A stretch of DNA of 64,000 nt, from positions 5,795,001 through 5,859,000 of the forward strand of contig JBBMOA010000021.1 in the NCBI GenBank assembly GCA_037954235.1, written 5' to 3'. Positions within the stretch are counted from its first letter, which is position 1. Each line of letters begins with the position of its first letter. Below are positions 1-11,698 of the stretch, in pieces. A program made the position numbers and the translations under genes. The notes under the pieces were generated by a model. It had not been told where the DNA came from and made no database searches. It worked only from the letters and a program-made list of their open reading frames with translations. The DNA is from Aulostomus chinensis. Its lineage: Eukaryota > Chordata > Actinopteri > Syngnathiformes > Aulostomidae.

Positions 1-781
1 GGCTCTGTCTTAGCAGTGCAACACCACGTACGAAGATCTGGGGTTCATACACGAGCTTTAGTAACCGTCGTAAAAGCAGCACAAGGGATACTGATGATGT
101 TTCTGTCGTATTTTTTTGCTCCGGGCTTTTGTGTCGAATCCAACGCCGAGCGATCAACGTTGGAGCGTCGCTATTTGAACACAAACAGGTTCAATTCATG
201 CTTGAGATGACGTAAAGTCGCTGAAGTTAACAGCGCAGGCGGCGAGCTTTCATTGTTGAGTGCGAAGCCCCGACTATTTGATGTATGGACCATTTGACGT
301 ATGTGGGTGTGAGTTTGGACCAAAGTGCCGGGTTTTGTTTTCCGATCTGTGCCGACTGGATGCCAAGAAATACTTTTGTCTACAGCAGTTATTTGACCCA
401 AGACTGAATGTCGATAAAACCAGTTCCCATTGCAGAGAAAAGGACTAATTTTAGCAGGTGTTGGTGGGATTTTGGCCAGTGGGAAATGGGTTAAAGATTT
501 TCTGCAAAGCAGAAAACTTTGGTATATATAAAAAGAGAAAGCCATTCTCGGTAAACTAGTGGCTGTAAAGGGTTCAGATATAAGACCAAACTCAGTTCCT
601 TGTGCTGGGAGGGTGGCTGAGGGAGCATTTGGGGGCTGAAAGAAGCCCAGGTAGAGTCATAGGCAGTAATGGGAGGAGACAGGGACTTAGAGCGCCACAC
701 AAAAGCCAGGCTTTATAAATAATTCCAAAAGCTAACAGGATCCCTTGTATGTGTGAATCTGTGAAATACATTCACACATGA

Positions 782-784
<3 letters not shown>

Positions 785-836
<52 letters not shown>
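785..836 (+). repeat. (CA)n microsatellite, 26 units
   Basis: Perfect CA repeat, followed by a short GCGCGCG run near 856. Confidence 0.97.
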
Positions 837-837
<1 letters not shown>

Positions 838-3800
838 CGGCAGATATATACACACGCGCGCGCCACGAGGGGGAATAGGTTATTCACACTGCTCCTCTGG
901 GGCTGTCAGGAGTCTGACCTGCTGGGATTGGCAAATCTAGGTGAGTATCTTTCTTGCATAGATGATGCGAAAAAGAAAACAGGTTGTGAAAAGGGTCAAT
1001 TTTTGTAAGACACATTTACACGCACGCACTCACTCACTCATAATGCAGGGCAGCAAAGCACACCGGAGACCTGTCTTGTAAATCTCTTTGTGAAAGCAGC
1101 TTTGGGGGGGTAGACAGGGGCTTACACACTGAGCCCTGAGGTAGAGCTACAGACTCCACTTCATCTAACCCCCCCACGGTCTTTCTCCCTCTCCCACACA
1201 CATACTCTGCACTCTGATATTTTCTCTTCCTCACTTTTCATCTACCCCACATTCCCTCCTCTTTTTTGCCCTACCCTCACCTTTTACGTCGCTCCCTCCC
1301 CTCCCTTCATTCTTCTCTCTCCCCTCTCTTCTCCCCGCTGTCCCAGCCTGAGCTCCGGAGCAGAGGTCCTTAGCCCTGCAGGCTCCTTGGTATTGTGGTG
1401 ACTAATGTCCTGCCTTTGCTCAGACAATGAGTTTGAGACTGAACCGGGAAAGTGTTGAGGAGGGAAAAAGACTCCAGCACCTTTGACAAATGGAACCCTT
1501 CGCACTTCCGCGCCCACTGAGGGAGGCTTTGCAATGTCGCGCTCCACGCTCCACGTCCTCCGAGAGACGGCTGCAACCCGCAAAGCCGCATCTGGGGGAA
1601 TATAATGAATTCTTTGGGAAGTCCAACCTGGCTTTCTTCATGAATAAGATATATTTCCAAAGCATGTCGACCCCTCTTAATAAAAACACCAGTCTGGCAG
1701 GAATAGCCAAAGCCGTTTTAGGGCCCCATGAACACGTTAATATTTCTGTTTCTCTATAAATTTTCTTGGACCAACTCCTTTCCAGGCCTGTCAGTGAAGG
1801 CCAGCTCTACATTTTCCCTGTAAGGTAAGGTTGAGGGGCCATAATGACAGGCCGTCATTAAAATGGCTGAAGTCCCTCTCTTCAAGCAACTCAAACTCTT
1901 GGGCTCTCATTCCCATAGACGGTTTTAGCTCAACTTTGCAGCTTTTTTTTTTTTTTTTTGGTATTCCGTGATGGTTAGTATTTGATCACAAAGACCTTTT
2001 TTTCCATATGACCTTAGTCGAGGCTCCAGGTGAGCTGGGTTGATATCAAAACGAGATGTCAGGAAACTGCAGACCACTGATCGGGAGTCACTGGCAGTTC
2101 ATTGCCTCGACTTCTCTTACCAGCAGACAGAGTGGCTGTAGTGGGAAAGCAAGGCCCACACCAGGACAAAACTAGAAGGGCAGTGCCGGCACCTTGCTAT
2201 AGGCCCTAACTGCTGCCGGGCCTGCTGGACAGGCAGAAACACCAGCACAGGTCTGAACGAGTAAAATGTGCACTTCTTCAATAAATCAGATTTTCTAAAA
2301 GTCTGCAGGAGAACTGTGCTGATCTCTTCAGGATTAGACATGCTGCTACGTTTGGTTTTGTCATTTTTTTATTATTGAAACTGTCGTCAAAGCAGAAAAT
2401 CTTGCACTGACTGTTTATGTTGGACTTGGTACTGCAGATGCAAACTGTCAGAACCAGCAACACTGGAGTGAAATTTCTTCTATTCTTATTTCCACATGAT
2501 CAGAAATCAGGAACAAATTTAAGAACCACTGAAAATGCAGCCAAAGTCGTTCCATGCAGCCTCACTTTGAGGACCAGCCACATTGAAACGCTACTAAAAG
2601 TGCAGTGGAAACAGTTGTCCTGGTGCTAAAAGTGAGCTAAGTTGATATGAGTCGAGTTGATGCTATGTAATGGAAAAATTGCCCTCCTCTTCCCCACGCA
2701 CACTACCCCCCATGCAAACCTGAAAGGAACTGGGCTTTGTCTGAGGAGCTAAGGAGAGAGGAATCCCTCCCCTCTAAACTCAAACCCTACCTCCCCTCCC
2801 CAAACCCTGTTCCTCACTCCCTGTGGAGTATTGTTAAAACACAGCCCCCTCTCTTTCTGTGGCCCAGGCTCTTAAAACAGCGTGCTTTGCATGAGAAAAA
2901 ACGATTAGTCTTCAAATGCTGCGCTGTCAAAAGAGGACTCTTTCAGGTTGAGGCATAAGTTTGCTCAGATAGCAGAGTTCTCCTTTTGTTTTTCTTAGAT
3001 GAAGCACTATTACAGCCAGGGTTTGTTAGCATTCATTGCTAAGAAGAACACAGTAGAGGGGTTATAAAAGGATGCCTGCCCACCCTTCCCCTTTTCCAAC
3101 TTGCCCCAAGTCCACAGAGGACGGAAACGAAGGCGCAGGGTGGGGGAAGAGGTACTCATCTAAACATGTTTGGAGAGCAGAGAGAATGTCTAAGCCCGAG
3201 CTTTTTTTCCAGGTATTAACCTTGAGATTTACATATGACATTCAAACAATAGACCCCTCCTTGACCCCCACTCCAGGATGCAGGATAACTCCAGCAGAAA
3301 GACAACTACAAGCACCATGGGCTTGCAAACACATGGGGTTCACATTGTAATACGGAACTTAATTACTGGTGGCAAGGACAGAAGTTGTGTTTAGAAGATC
3401 CATGGTTGTGTGAGTGTGTTTGCTGGTGTTGCAGCCTGCCTGACTCATGGCTTAACACATCAAGAAGCAGGGGTAAGTGGCAGATCATTGTTCACAGCAA
3501 GCGGCCAGTTCATCTGTCCCCCAATCACCACCCCGGACAAGAAAGCACAGACCCCTCATGGATGCCACAACCGACTCCCGTCAAAGCTGACACAATGCCA
3601 CATCTGCAATAATACCCCCAGCCCCGGGAATCTGTGTCTTCAGGCGCTCAACTTTACACACAGTCCAGAAGCAAATGGGCCCCAAACCAAAGCACTTCAC
3701 CTCTTGCTGCTATACTTCACACCGCAGACTTAAAGACATTTTTACGGCGGCTACAGCAAACAGGGGAGGGGATGAGCGGCGCCCTCATGCAGGCGCGACC

Positions 3801-4042
3801 TGTCCTGTTTCTCCTCAAGTATGTGAGAAAAGAAAACGCAGACGCTAACTGGCACACTCTGAATTCCCTCACACAAGCCTGGATTTTCAATAAAATTTAC
3901 AATGACCCACAACTGGGCTCTATGTTAAGCTGTCAAACCCAACTTTGTCCGTTGTAAATTCAAAGCACATTAATATTTACTTGACTGTTTTCCCTCTTTT
4001 TTTATTGCCTATTCTCAGCTACAGCACAGTTAAAGCTGCTTT

Positions 4043-4044
<2 letters not shown>

Positions 4045-4075
<31 letters not shown>
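4045..4075 (+). repeat. (CA)n microsatellite
   Basis: About 15 perfect CA units. Confidence 0.95.
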
Positions 4076-4079
<4 letters not shown>

Positions 4080-4398
4080 ACCCTGAACTTATCTGGATGT
4101 TACCCGGAGGCGATGTATGTAAGAACGTGAAAGTCCAAATTACTGGGCCGGACATTAAACAGACTTTCTGCCAGCTTCCTCGTGCAAATGCCATATGATG
4201 TCATATCGTGAAAAGAGAAGACTCCATAGCAAGGAAATCTGAAAAAGAAGGGTTGTTTACACCAAAATATCTGGGGACATGACCAGACTCAAGGACTTCT
4301 CTTAGGTACAATTAACTGAAGGAATGGCAGCAGGAGACTTTATGAACAAATCATGAAGCGGTGATGAGACAACATCTGCATACTTTGCACCCTGCTTC

Positions 4399-4644
4399 TA
4401 GAGTGGCCGTCTCCCAACTGAAGGGTCGCCGGTTCGATCCTCACTTCCCCTGGTGACCAAGTCGAAATATCCTTGAGCAAGATACTGAGCACCTAATTGC
4501 TCCTGATGGCTCTGCAACGGACTGCTGACCCATCCAGGTTGAACCCTGCCTCGCGCCAAATGTCAGCTGGGATAGGCTCCACCACCCCCCCACCACCCCC
4601 ACCCTAAAGAGCTAAGTGGTACAGAAAATGGATGGATGGATAGA
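4399..4644 (+). mobile_element. tRNA-derived SINE, complete, with 13-bp target duplication
   Basis: The 246-bp element starts with a tRNA-like head containing a Pol III B box (GGTTCGATCC at about 4432). It continues with a body including CCTTGAGCAAGATACTGAGC and ends in a (GGAT)n tail preceded by GTACAGAAAATGGATGG. It is flanked by perfect 13-bp direct repeats TGCACCCTGCTTC at 4386-4398 and 4645-4657. This layout is that of a LINE-mobilised SINE widespread in teleosts. The family name was not checked. Confidence 0.85.
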
Positions 4645-5546
4645 TGCACCCTGCTTCCTTCAAGTTCCATCCCTCACCTAAACCAAATGAGGTATTTCTC
4701 ATAGAAGAGAACATGTCTGACAGAAAGTCTCCTCTGTCCAGACCTGATTCTTCAGATAGTGTCTGGAGTTCAGACAGGGAATCGGCCTAAATTTCAGGTC
4801 CAGTTGGAGTTTCCGACAGGCCAAAGCCCTGGAAAACAAACCCTCACTCTCACTGCTTCTGCTAAGGTAACTTGAGCCACCACTCCCCCCCCCCCCCCAT
4901 TTCCTATTTCTTCAGGCAAATGAAAAAAGTTGCTTCTAAAGGAGAGAAAAAGACAAAGAGACATGAGACTAAATCAAAAATAAACGTATGTTTTTGCGCG
5001 TAAGTGAGAGAAAGGTTGAAAAAGAGATACATCGCAAGTGTGATGAGATTTGTTGTGTCAGTATTCTGCGTTCAAGTGCCTCTGAATGTGTGTAACACAT
5101 ATCTAAAATTACAGTATATCTTTAGTGTCACATCCCGTCATCACTGCATCCCCCCACCCCCCACCCCACCACCATAAGCCTTATCCAAAGACATCACCCG
5201 GCTTGAAAGGTGCCTTTAGCAGGCTCCTTGAAGCAGCGAGCCAGGGTCCCGCTCTGGGACAATGATGGTTGAGGTGGAGGGGAGCCGGGGGAGCAGGAAC
5301 ACATAGCATATTAAATCTGCTGGCGGAGCTGGGTCGTCCGCACGGAGAGCTGGAGAGCCAGATCTGAGGCATGCCCTGAAGGGATGGCTGGGCCTGGGGA
5401 TTAGGAGGCCAAGGAGAAGCCCTCGTGCACCCCTTCTTGTCTCTGCTCGCACGCAAATGCATCCAGACGTTTTGACGCTCCTCAGGATTGCCATCTCAGC
5501 CCAACTTTTCATAGCACTCCTCCTTCCTCACAAACCACACCAGCTA

Positions 5547-5566
5547 ACACACACACACACACACAC
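5547..5566 (+). repeat. (AC)n microsatellite
   Basis: Ten AC units. Confidence 0.9.
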
Positions 5567-5835
5567 TTCCACCCGTTCACATGCACAGCCCTTTTTTTTT
5601 TCTTCAATCACTACCTCTGTCTAACTTGTCCTCTTTCCTCCCCCACTGGGGGCATTCTGGTATTCATCTATGCTGGTTACAGTCAGGGGAAGCAAAAGCA
5701 ACTCAAATAAAATTTCACAGATAGAAAATAAATATACAAATGTTGAATTTTTATGAACAATTCCAGACTATGATAATTATGACTATTTACCTGTGTGTGT
5801 AAACTCAGAAAACAAGAAAAGTCATTAAAAAAAAC

Positions 5836-5864
<29 letters not shown>
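5836..5864 (+). repeat. (CA)n microsatellite
   Basis: About 14 CA units following an A-run. Confidence 0.95.
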
Positions 5865-5867
<3 letters not shown>

Positions 5868-6140
5868 ACCAAAATACACAAGCCATCTCAAGCAGTTGAA
5901 GCCAAACACTAAAAATAAACCCCAGTTCCATTTATCTTAAGGAAAATCAACTTCCCTCACGTTTCCCCTGGTTTAATAAAACCTCTTTGAGGGCTCAGGG
6001 TTTAAGCATTAGCACAACAACACAGCTCATTAGGACCACTTGCATACACACTTGATAACAGGTATTCTTCTGCAGGGCGTAAAAGGCCTGAGGACACAAC
6101 CTGCCTTCTGTGAGGATGAGGCCCTTCAAAAAAAAAAAAA

Positions 6141-6160
6141 GAAGAAGAAGAAGAAGAAGA
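6141..6160 (+). repeat. (GAA)n microsatellite
   Basis: About seven GAA units after a 13-nt A-run. Confidence 0.9.
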
Positions 6161-6239
6161 GGAGACCATACCTCAAAAGCTAATAGCATGTCATCTCCTT
6201 GCATTAACATGACAGCCACTATTCTACCAGGTCACCAGG

Positions 6240-6540
6240 TCACGGGTGTACCGGGCAAGTGTCACTATGCATAATTCTGCTTTTAAGAAGTTGAGATAAA
6301 GAGTACGTTGCTGCTGCTGCTGCTCCTATCTGGCGGAGCGACTGCTGCAAGAGGAAAAATATGATCCTCACGGATGGAGCTGAGGAAGTAAAAAGCGGCG
6401 ATGATGCATCTTCGCTGGCTACTGGAAGCGAATGGCTGTGTGTTGTGCATCTCATTCCAGCAGATTAGCATCAGAGATTAGCATTAAACACTGCTGCATT
6501 CATCACTGCTGCTGCATCATAATGAGACAAAGTGCTTTTT
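6240..6540. promoter_or_regulatory. Candidate conserved non-coding element
   Basis: A block rich in GCTGCTGC and ATTAGCAT words (GATTAGCATCAGAGATTAGC near 6465) with TATGCATAAT near 6267, an octamer-like site. No coding signature was seen on either strand. Weak evidence. Confidence 0.2.
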
Positions 6541-8820
6541 TTATTTGGGTAAAGGTGCACCTGTTTGACATCACTATCCCCTTAGCTGTTTAAGAGTTAA
6601 TACAATAATCTGCACGTATAAAATTAACAAACACATTGTAGCTTAATATTGCATCATAAAACAGACATTTGGATTTTTAATTGGAAAAAAAATCTTAGAC
6701 TTTAAATTGTCGTGTGTAAAGTTCTTGAGAACTGATATTAACACTAAATTTAAATCTGGTGGTAAAAAATAATGTACACGCATGCCATAATTTTGCCATC
6801 CAATAATAGTCATCCATTTCATTTTTAATTTGAAATACAGTTTTGAAAAAGCTGAATTAGCACAGCTCCAGGCCACAAAATGCATCTGTTTCATCTCTCG
6901 CAAGAACAATTACACTCCTGCATTCATTCCTAACTTAAAGGCCTGAACTGTGTGTTTAAAATTTCTTAATGTCAATCGAGTAAAATCCATTTCCATTCCT
7001 GTGAAATGCTCTTTTGTTTTAAAAAATATTTAGAACATGAAATGTTGATCTGACAGCCCTTCCCCCCCCCCCTTTTCTGTTTTTAATCTGACATGGCAAA
7101 ATCTGCGAAAGATCAAACCTCCAGCCAAGATGCACGTTAGAACACCCTCATAAAATTTTTTTTTTTAAAAAACACCTATGAGGAGATTTCTATCCGTGTG
7201 AACTGGCCGCTGTTAAACATCTCATTCGCTGCGTTCATTCACTGCTCTGTCTCAAGGCGGCCAGACCTCCGTTAATAATTTGCCAAGTGTCAAAAAAAAA
7301 GGAGGATTTGTGTTGCACCGCATGGCTGAGCACCTCGGACCCTCGCAGTCTGTATGAAACCCGAGAGCAGACAAGCAGATAAAATGTGGAACAGCTGGCA
7401 AGGACAGGAGGGAAAGTTTCAAACAAATATCTCCACATGTGGAGGTTCAGGACTCTTAAGTGTTTTAATGTCCCGGACCCCCAAATGAACACAAACTTCT
7501 GTTAGAGGGGGGGATTTTTTTTTTCTTTTTTAAAAATCATGCACATGAGAGTTTTCTTTTGTTGTAGTGTGGATTGTGTTTAGGGGGAGGGGGGGGGGGA
7601 GTCCTGAAAGCGACAAACATCTGATTGTTGAAGTGATTCATATACATTTTTAATTACAATAATCACAATTACAGTACAGTACTTAATTGTGAATTCCTAC
7701 TATATTTTGATTTTGCTCGGGGCCTAATAAAGCACCCCACATGGACCCCTGCAGGGCCCCAGACCCCCTCTGTCACGGGGTTAAATTTCTCTGAACACAT
7801 GCACGTGTCTACAAGCACACTGTTGTGTGTCCTAAAATATTTCTCTTTTATGTGAAAGAATTGAAGCAATTAAAAAAAAAAAATTCCTATGCAGGCCAGG
7901 TGCTGATGCTGAGCAGGTTTGCAGCATATTGACACCTTACTGCAGAAAAATAGAAAATCCTGGAATTACCTGCAAAATTTGACATCTAAAAATATAAAAC
8001 ATAATAACCATAAATGAAGCGAAATTAGTTATTAATGCTGATATTTTTTCCATCACGTTTAAAAAAAAAATAAAATAAAATGTGCCAGTCTGAAAATTCT
8101 GAGTGGAGTAAAACAAACGCCTCCCGCCTCTGTCTCACAAGGGAAACCATTATAAAACCAGTTTGTAAATTAAAATAATCTTAACGTGAAAGGTCAAAGC
8201 AGGGGTCGACCACAGGCTCTGGGTTTGATAAAAATAGACTTCCAACACATGGAAATAATGCCAGTGTTTTCTCATTCACAGTTTCAACAAGTCTGCAGGA
8301 AAATCGAATCAATAACAGACACTGAAATATGATCACACATGCACATAAGCACCCTCACACTCACTCACACTCGCACACGCACCACCCCTCCTTTCTTTAG
8401 GCAAAGGTCCAGTAAGTTGTATGTCTACAGAAGTTCCATTCCACAGCTCCCACCAGAAGAACTGGCTTTGTTCTGTCCTATCATACATCACGGATCAGGA
8501 AAAGCGTGCTGCAAAACTTTATGCAACTTCAGACTTGTTTGAAAATGCACATCTGTCGGATGCTCGTGTGTGTAGGAGAGAGAGTGTGTGTGAGTGTGTC
8601 CGTGTGTGCCATCCGGGTTTTCACACCCAGACCAAGTGTATGAGAGTTTAGGTTGGGTTTTTTCGGGATCCAGATCAGAGTTAAGGCGGTTAATAAACTT
8701 CCTGTCTACCATTCAACTTGCGTGAAACTTCAGGATTTGAGGGAGAAAAAAAGAGCCTCAGCAAAAAAAATAAATAAATCTGGCTTTCCAAACTTTACGC
8801 GTGTTGAAAGTGTTCCGCAA

Positions 8821-8856
<36 letters not shown>
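8821..8856 (+). repeat. (GT)n(GA)n microsatellite
   Basis: A short GT tract passes into 13 GA units, just left of the promoter-like patch at 8.88-9.52 kb. Confidence 0.9.
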
Positions 8857-8861
<5 letters not shown>

Positions 8862-8879
8862 TGAGTGTGTGTGAATTTC

Positions 8880-9520
8880 AATAGATCACTTACTTCTTTA
8901 TAAGCTGATTTCCACTTAATTCGTCTCTTTGCTTTTCTCTGTTAAAAAAAAAAGCAAAACAAACAGATTCTTTCTTCTTCTCTTCCCGATGTGCAGATGT
9001 GCCTCCGGAGTTACCCGGGAGCTTTTCTTCTTTTTTTTCCCCTCTTGTTGTATTTTTTTTCTTTATTCTTCTTCTTCTTCTTCTTTTTTTACGCTGCAAC
9101 TCCAACTCCAAAACGGCGCAGCCAGAGTTTGTCCTCTCGCCTGTGTTTCTCCTCCTTCTCCCAGTTTGCTGGATTCAACCACCGCCGGCGGACTGACACC
9201 ATGAGCCTGCCGAGGAGATCTGCCGACATCGGACCGCAGACGTCCGTAGGAAGAGTACGAGCGTGAGAGAAGCGCATGGAGAGTTGTTATTAGATTTAGT
9301 GCGCTTTTTTTTTTTCGAAGAGACGAGAGGGCGAAGAAGTGTGGGACTCCAGCTGCTCCTTCCCTCGCTTGACTCCTCCCTTCAAATCGCTCCCTCCTTA
9401 ACTCACAGCCTCCCTCTTTTTTTTTTAGTGTACCCCCCCCCCTTCTTCCTTTCAGCAAAACGTTTTAAAATCACTGATCCAGAATACCTCTTAAAATATA
9501 ACCATCTGAGTTGAAATCAA
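8880..9520. promoter_or_regulatory. CpG-enriched, promoter-like patch with polypyrimidine tract; no gene assigned
   Basis: CpG dinucleotides cluster at about 9115-9320 (CCGCCGGCGG near 9182, several CGAGCG) in an otherwise CpG-poor neighbourhood. They are preceded by a long T/C tract (9030-9090) and the GA/GT repeat. A short ATG frame (MSLPRRSADIG.. at 9201) stops after about 22 codons. This could be the promoter or first exon of a gene or non-coding RNA whose body lies outside the window. No splice-linked coding exon was found. Confidence 0.25.
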
Positions 9521-11329
9521 CTTTTTTAAAGTCGGTTTTTATTTATGCACTTCGTGTGTAATTTTTAGAGGTCTTTTTTTTTTTTAGGTCTAAAAGTGAC
9601 CCGAGTTAGGGAAGAGCACAGGTGTTTTAAAGAGCGGCTGATTGGATTGGCGAATGCTGACGATTGTTGGCTCGCTTCCGTGTGTTGGAGGCCATTTCAA
9701 CGATCACCTTCTGACTGACGGATGAGAATTCCCGCTTACCTAAATTCAAGCAGCATTCCTGGGTGGTTTCAAGTACAGCTGGGCAATATGTTGCTATTAT
9801 TTCAGTGCGTGAGACTGGATATTAGGAGATTTATTGCTACACAGATGCACCAAAGCATCACAACCACTGATAAGTTTTGCACTGAGTGTAACACAACAGC
9901 CCTTCAGGAGGATTCTGATCAGTTTTATTGACTCTGGTTCTTTTTTTTTTTTGCAAAGGTCATTTTAAAGGCTGTGGTTCGCCGTGCTGTTGAAGTATAT
10001 GATATATTATCATTTATGAATAATGTTGGTCTCCACTTACCAAACTCTTACGCCACATTGTGATCTAAAAAAAAAAAAAACCCCAAACAAACCTGGTTGC
10101 GTGAATGTTTCGTGGAAGCGTCGGTGTTCACCCCTCCGTACGCGTTCAAAAACTTTACATTCAGAGGATTTTGCGTCACTTTAAGTAAGATAATGAAATA
10201 CGCTAAGTTCATTGACACCAATCCATGTTATATAAGCCACATTTGACATTATTTATTCACCAGCAGTAAAAGCAGGCTACTTTAAAATGCTTCCTGGTTG
10301 AATATGAAATTTCAACTTGCGTTATTCAACTTTTGCATCATGTGGATTTATGTTGTAATATTTTAATATGATCTCTTTTTTTTTCTTCTTTTTTTTTTTT
10401 TAAATGCCATCCCTTCTCTGTAGGCGACTCTGGTACTTCCCGCATGCCTCGGGATCAGTTATCAAACATTTACATTTGTGGAGCAGTTTGACTGATACAC
10501 TGGAAACTGTCGATTTATGAGGTGTGAAACGGTCCCCGGGGCCCCACCTTCAGAGTGGTACCTCACTCTACGGTGAGGCAGAGAGAGGCCTCGCTGTAGG
10601 GTTGGGTATAATCAATATACATAATCAATATACAGGGAAATTATGTAGTAGGAGAGGTCTTTAGGGTTCTGTTTCAATCAATGAAGAGGTGGGAGTTTAG
10701 AGAGGAAAATCACCGGTTAATGGTTTAACCAGGATTTGAATGTGCGTGTGTGGCCAAGAGGTCAAGTCCATCGAGTCGCAGTTTGGGTATTCATCCTGAT
10801 TTGTTTTAACAGTCAATTAACCGCTGAGGACGAACAAAGACGTGCGTACTTTCAGGGACGTTTTCTGTTACAAAAAAAAAAAAAAAAGAAGGCCTGTCTC
10901 TGTCTGGCGGATGTGAGTCCTTCGTTTTTGTTGCCAATAACGTCTGAATTTACCAGTTAGCAGCTTAATCAATCACAGCCTGCTGCCGTGACTGTCAAGA
11001 TATTTCAATAAACCTCTAAATGCTTGACTCTGATTATGTCAGATTATGTAAATGGTTTTTTTTTTTTCGGATGTCAAAATCGGGTTGTCATAATTTCCTC
11101 AACAATTCCCTTGTGAGCAAGAGCTTGGCCAAAAACGAAAAAAAAAAAGAAAAAGAAAAAGCTCCCTTAAACTTAAGAAACCTCAGCGCAGACTCAGGCC
11201 GGGCGGCCATCTGCCTCGAACATTTGATAGATTTGGATGTTTTTAACTACAAATGCATGATTTTTTTTTTTGTTGTTGTTTTCACTCTTACACACAAAAT
11301 ACGGAAATAAAATACAAATAACGTGTTGA

Positions 11330-11580
11330 TCTTGCAGGAAATATTCCAAGTCAGCTGCCTGACAAATACGGCAACCGTGCAAATGAGGAATATGAGCATT
11401 TATTCAAATTAGTGGCGGCGCAAAGATGTCCCGCGGTGTCTGTGACAACAGGAAGTTGTGCGGGGAGAGCGAGGCAGTCAAAGGTGCCCTGTAAGACACG
11501 GCTAATTCTCCTGTCAGTTTGTCAGGCAGAGCTCATCTGGCCTGGACTACACAGAGATAAAGTCCTTGTTATGAATCTCT
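11330..11580. promoter_or_regulatory. Candidate conserved non-coding element
   Basis: Repeat-free block with AATGAGGAATATGAGCAT, CAGGAAGTTGTG (ETS-like) and AGTCAAAGGTG (TCF/nuclear-receptor-like), ending before the G-rich tract at 11.65 kb. Frames open here lack any family resemblance. Confidence 0.2.
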
Positions 11581-11645
11581 CAAAGAGAATCCGAGGAACG
11601 TGGAGGTGGGGTTGGGGGATGGAGGGTGGCTGGGTGAGTGGTTAG

Positions 11646-11698
11646 GAGGGGGAGAACAAGAGGGTAAAGGGGGGGAGGTGGGGGAGAGGGGGGGGGTG
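11646..11698 (+). other. G-rich tract, possible G-quadruplex
   Basis: Many G-runs of 3 to 8 are separated by short A/T spacers on the plus strand, giving several alternative four-run combinations. The minus strand is correspondingly C-rich. Confidence 0.6.

Larger units (their letters stand above)
1..4385. other. Intergenic, no gene recognised
   Basis: Contains the (CA)n tracts at 785 and 4045, a pyrimidine-rich stretch at 1.15-1.35 kb and a T-run at 1942. Open frames are short and mutually overlapping. No splice-linked coding exon, tRNA or other RNA was seen. Confidence 0.6.
4658..8820. other. Intergenic, no gene recognised
   Basis: Contains C-rich tracts at 4884-4900 and 5150-5172 (G-quadruplex-capable on the minus strand), three microsatellites and the enhancer-like block at 6.24 kb. 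Nothing coding can be supported. Confidence 0.6.

Noticed and set aside
4399..4480. Possible tRNA gene (B box GGTTCGATCC)
   Set aside because: No cloverleaf or matching acceptor stem; it is the head of a SINE with a target duplication.
9063..9458. 131-codon minus-strand frame in the CpG-rich patch
   Set aside because: Basic, low-complexity translation of a polypyrimidine tract (EEEEEE, KKKE runs); no domain and no supporting splice sites.
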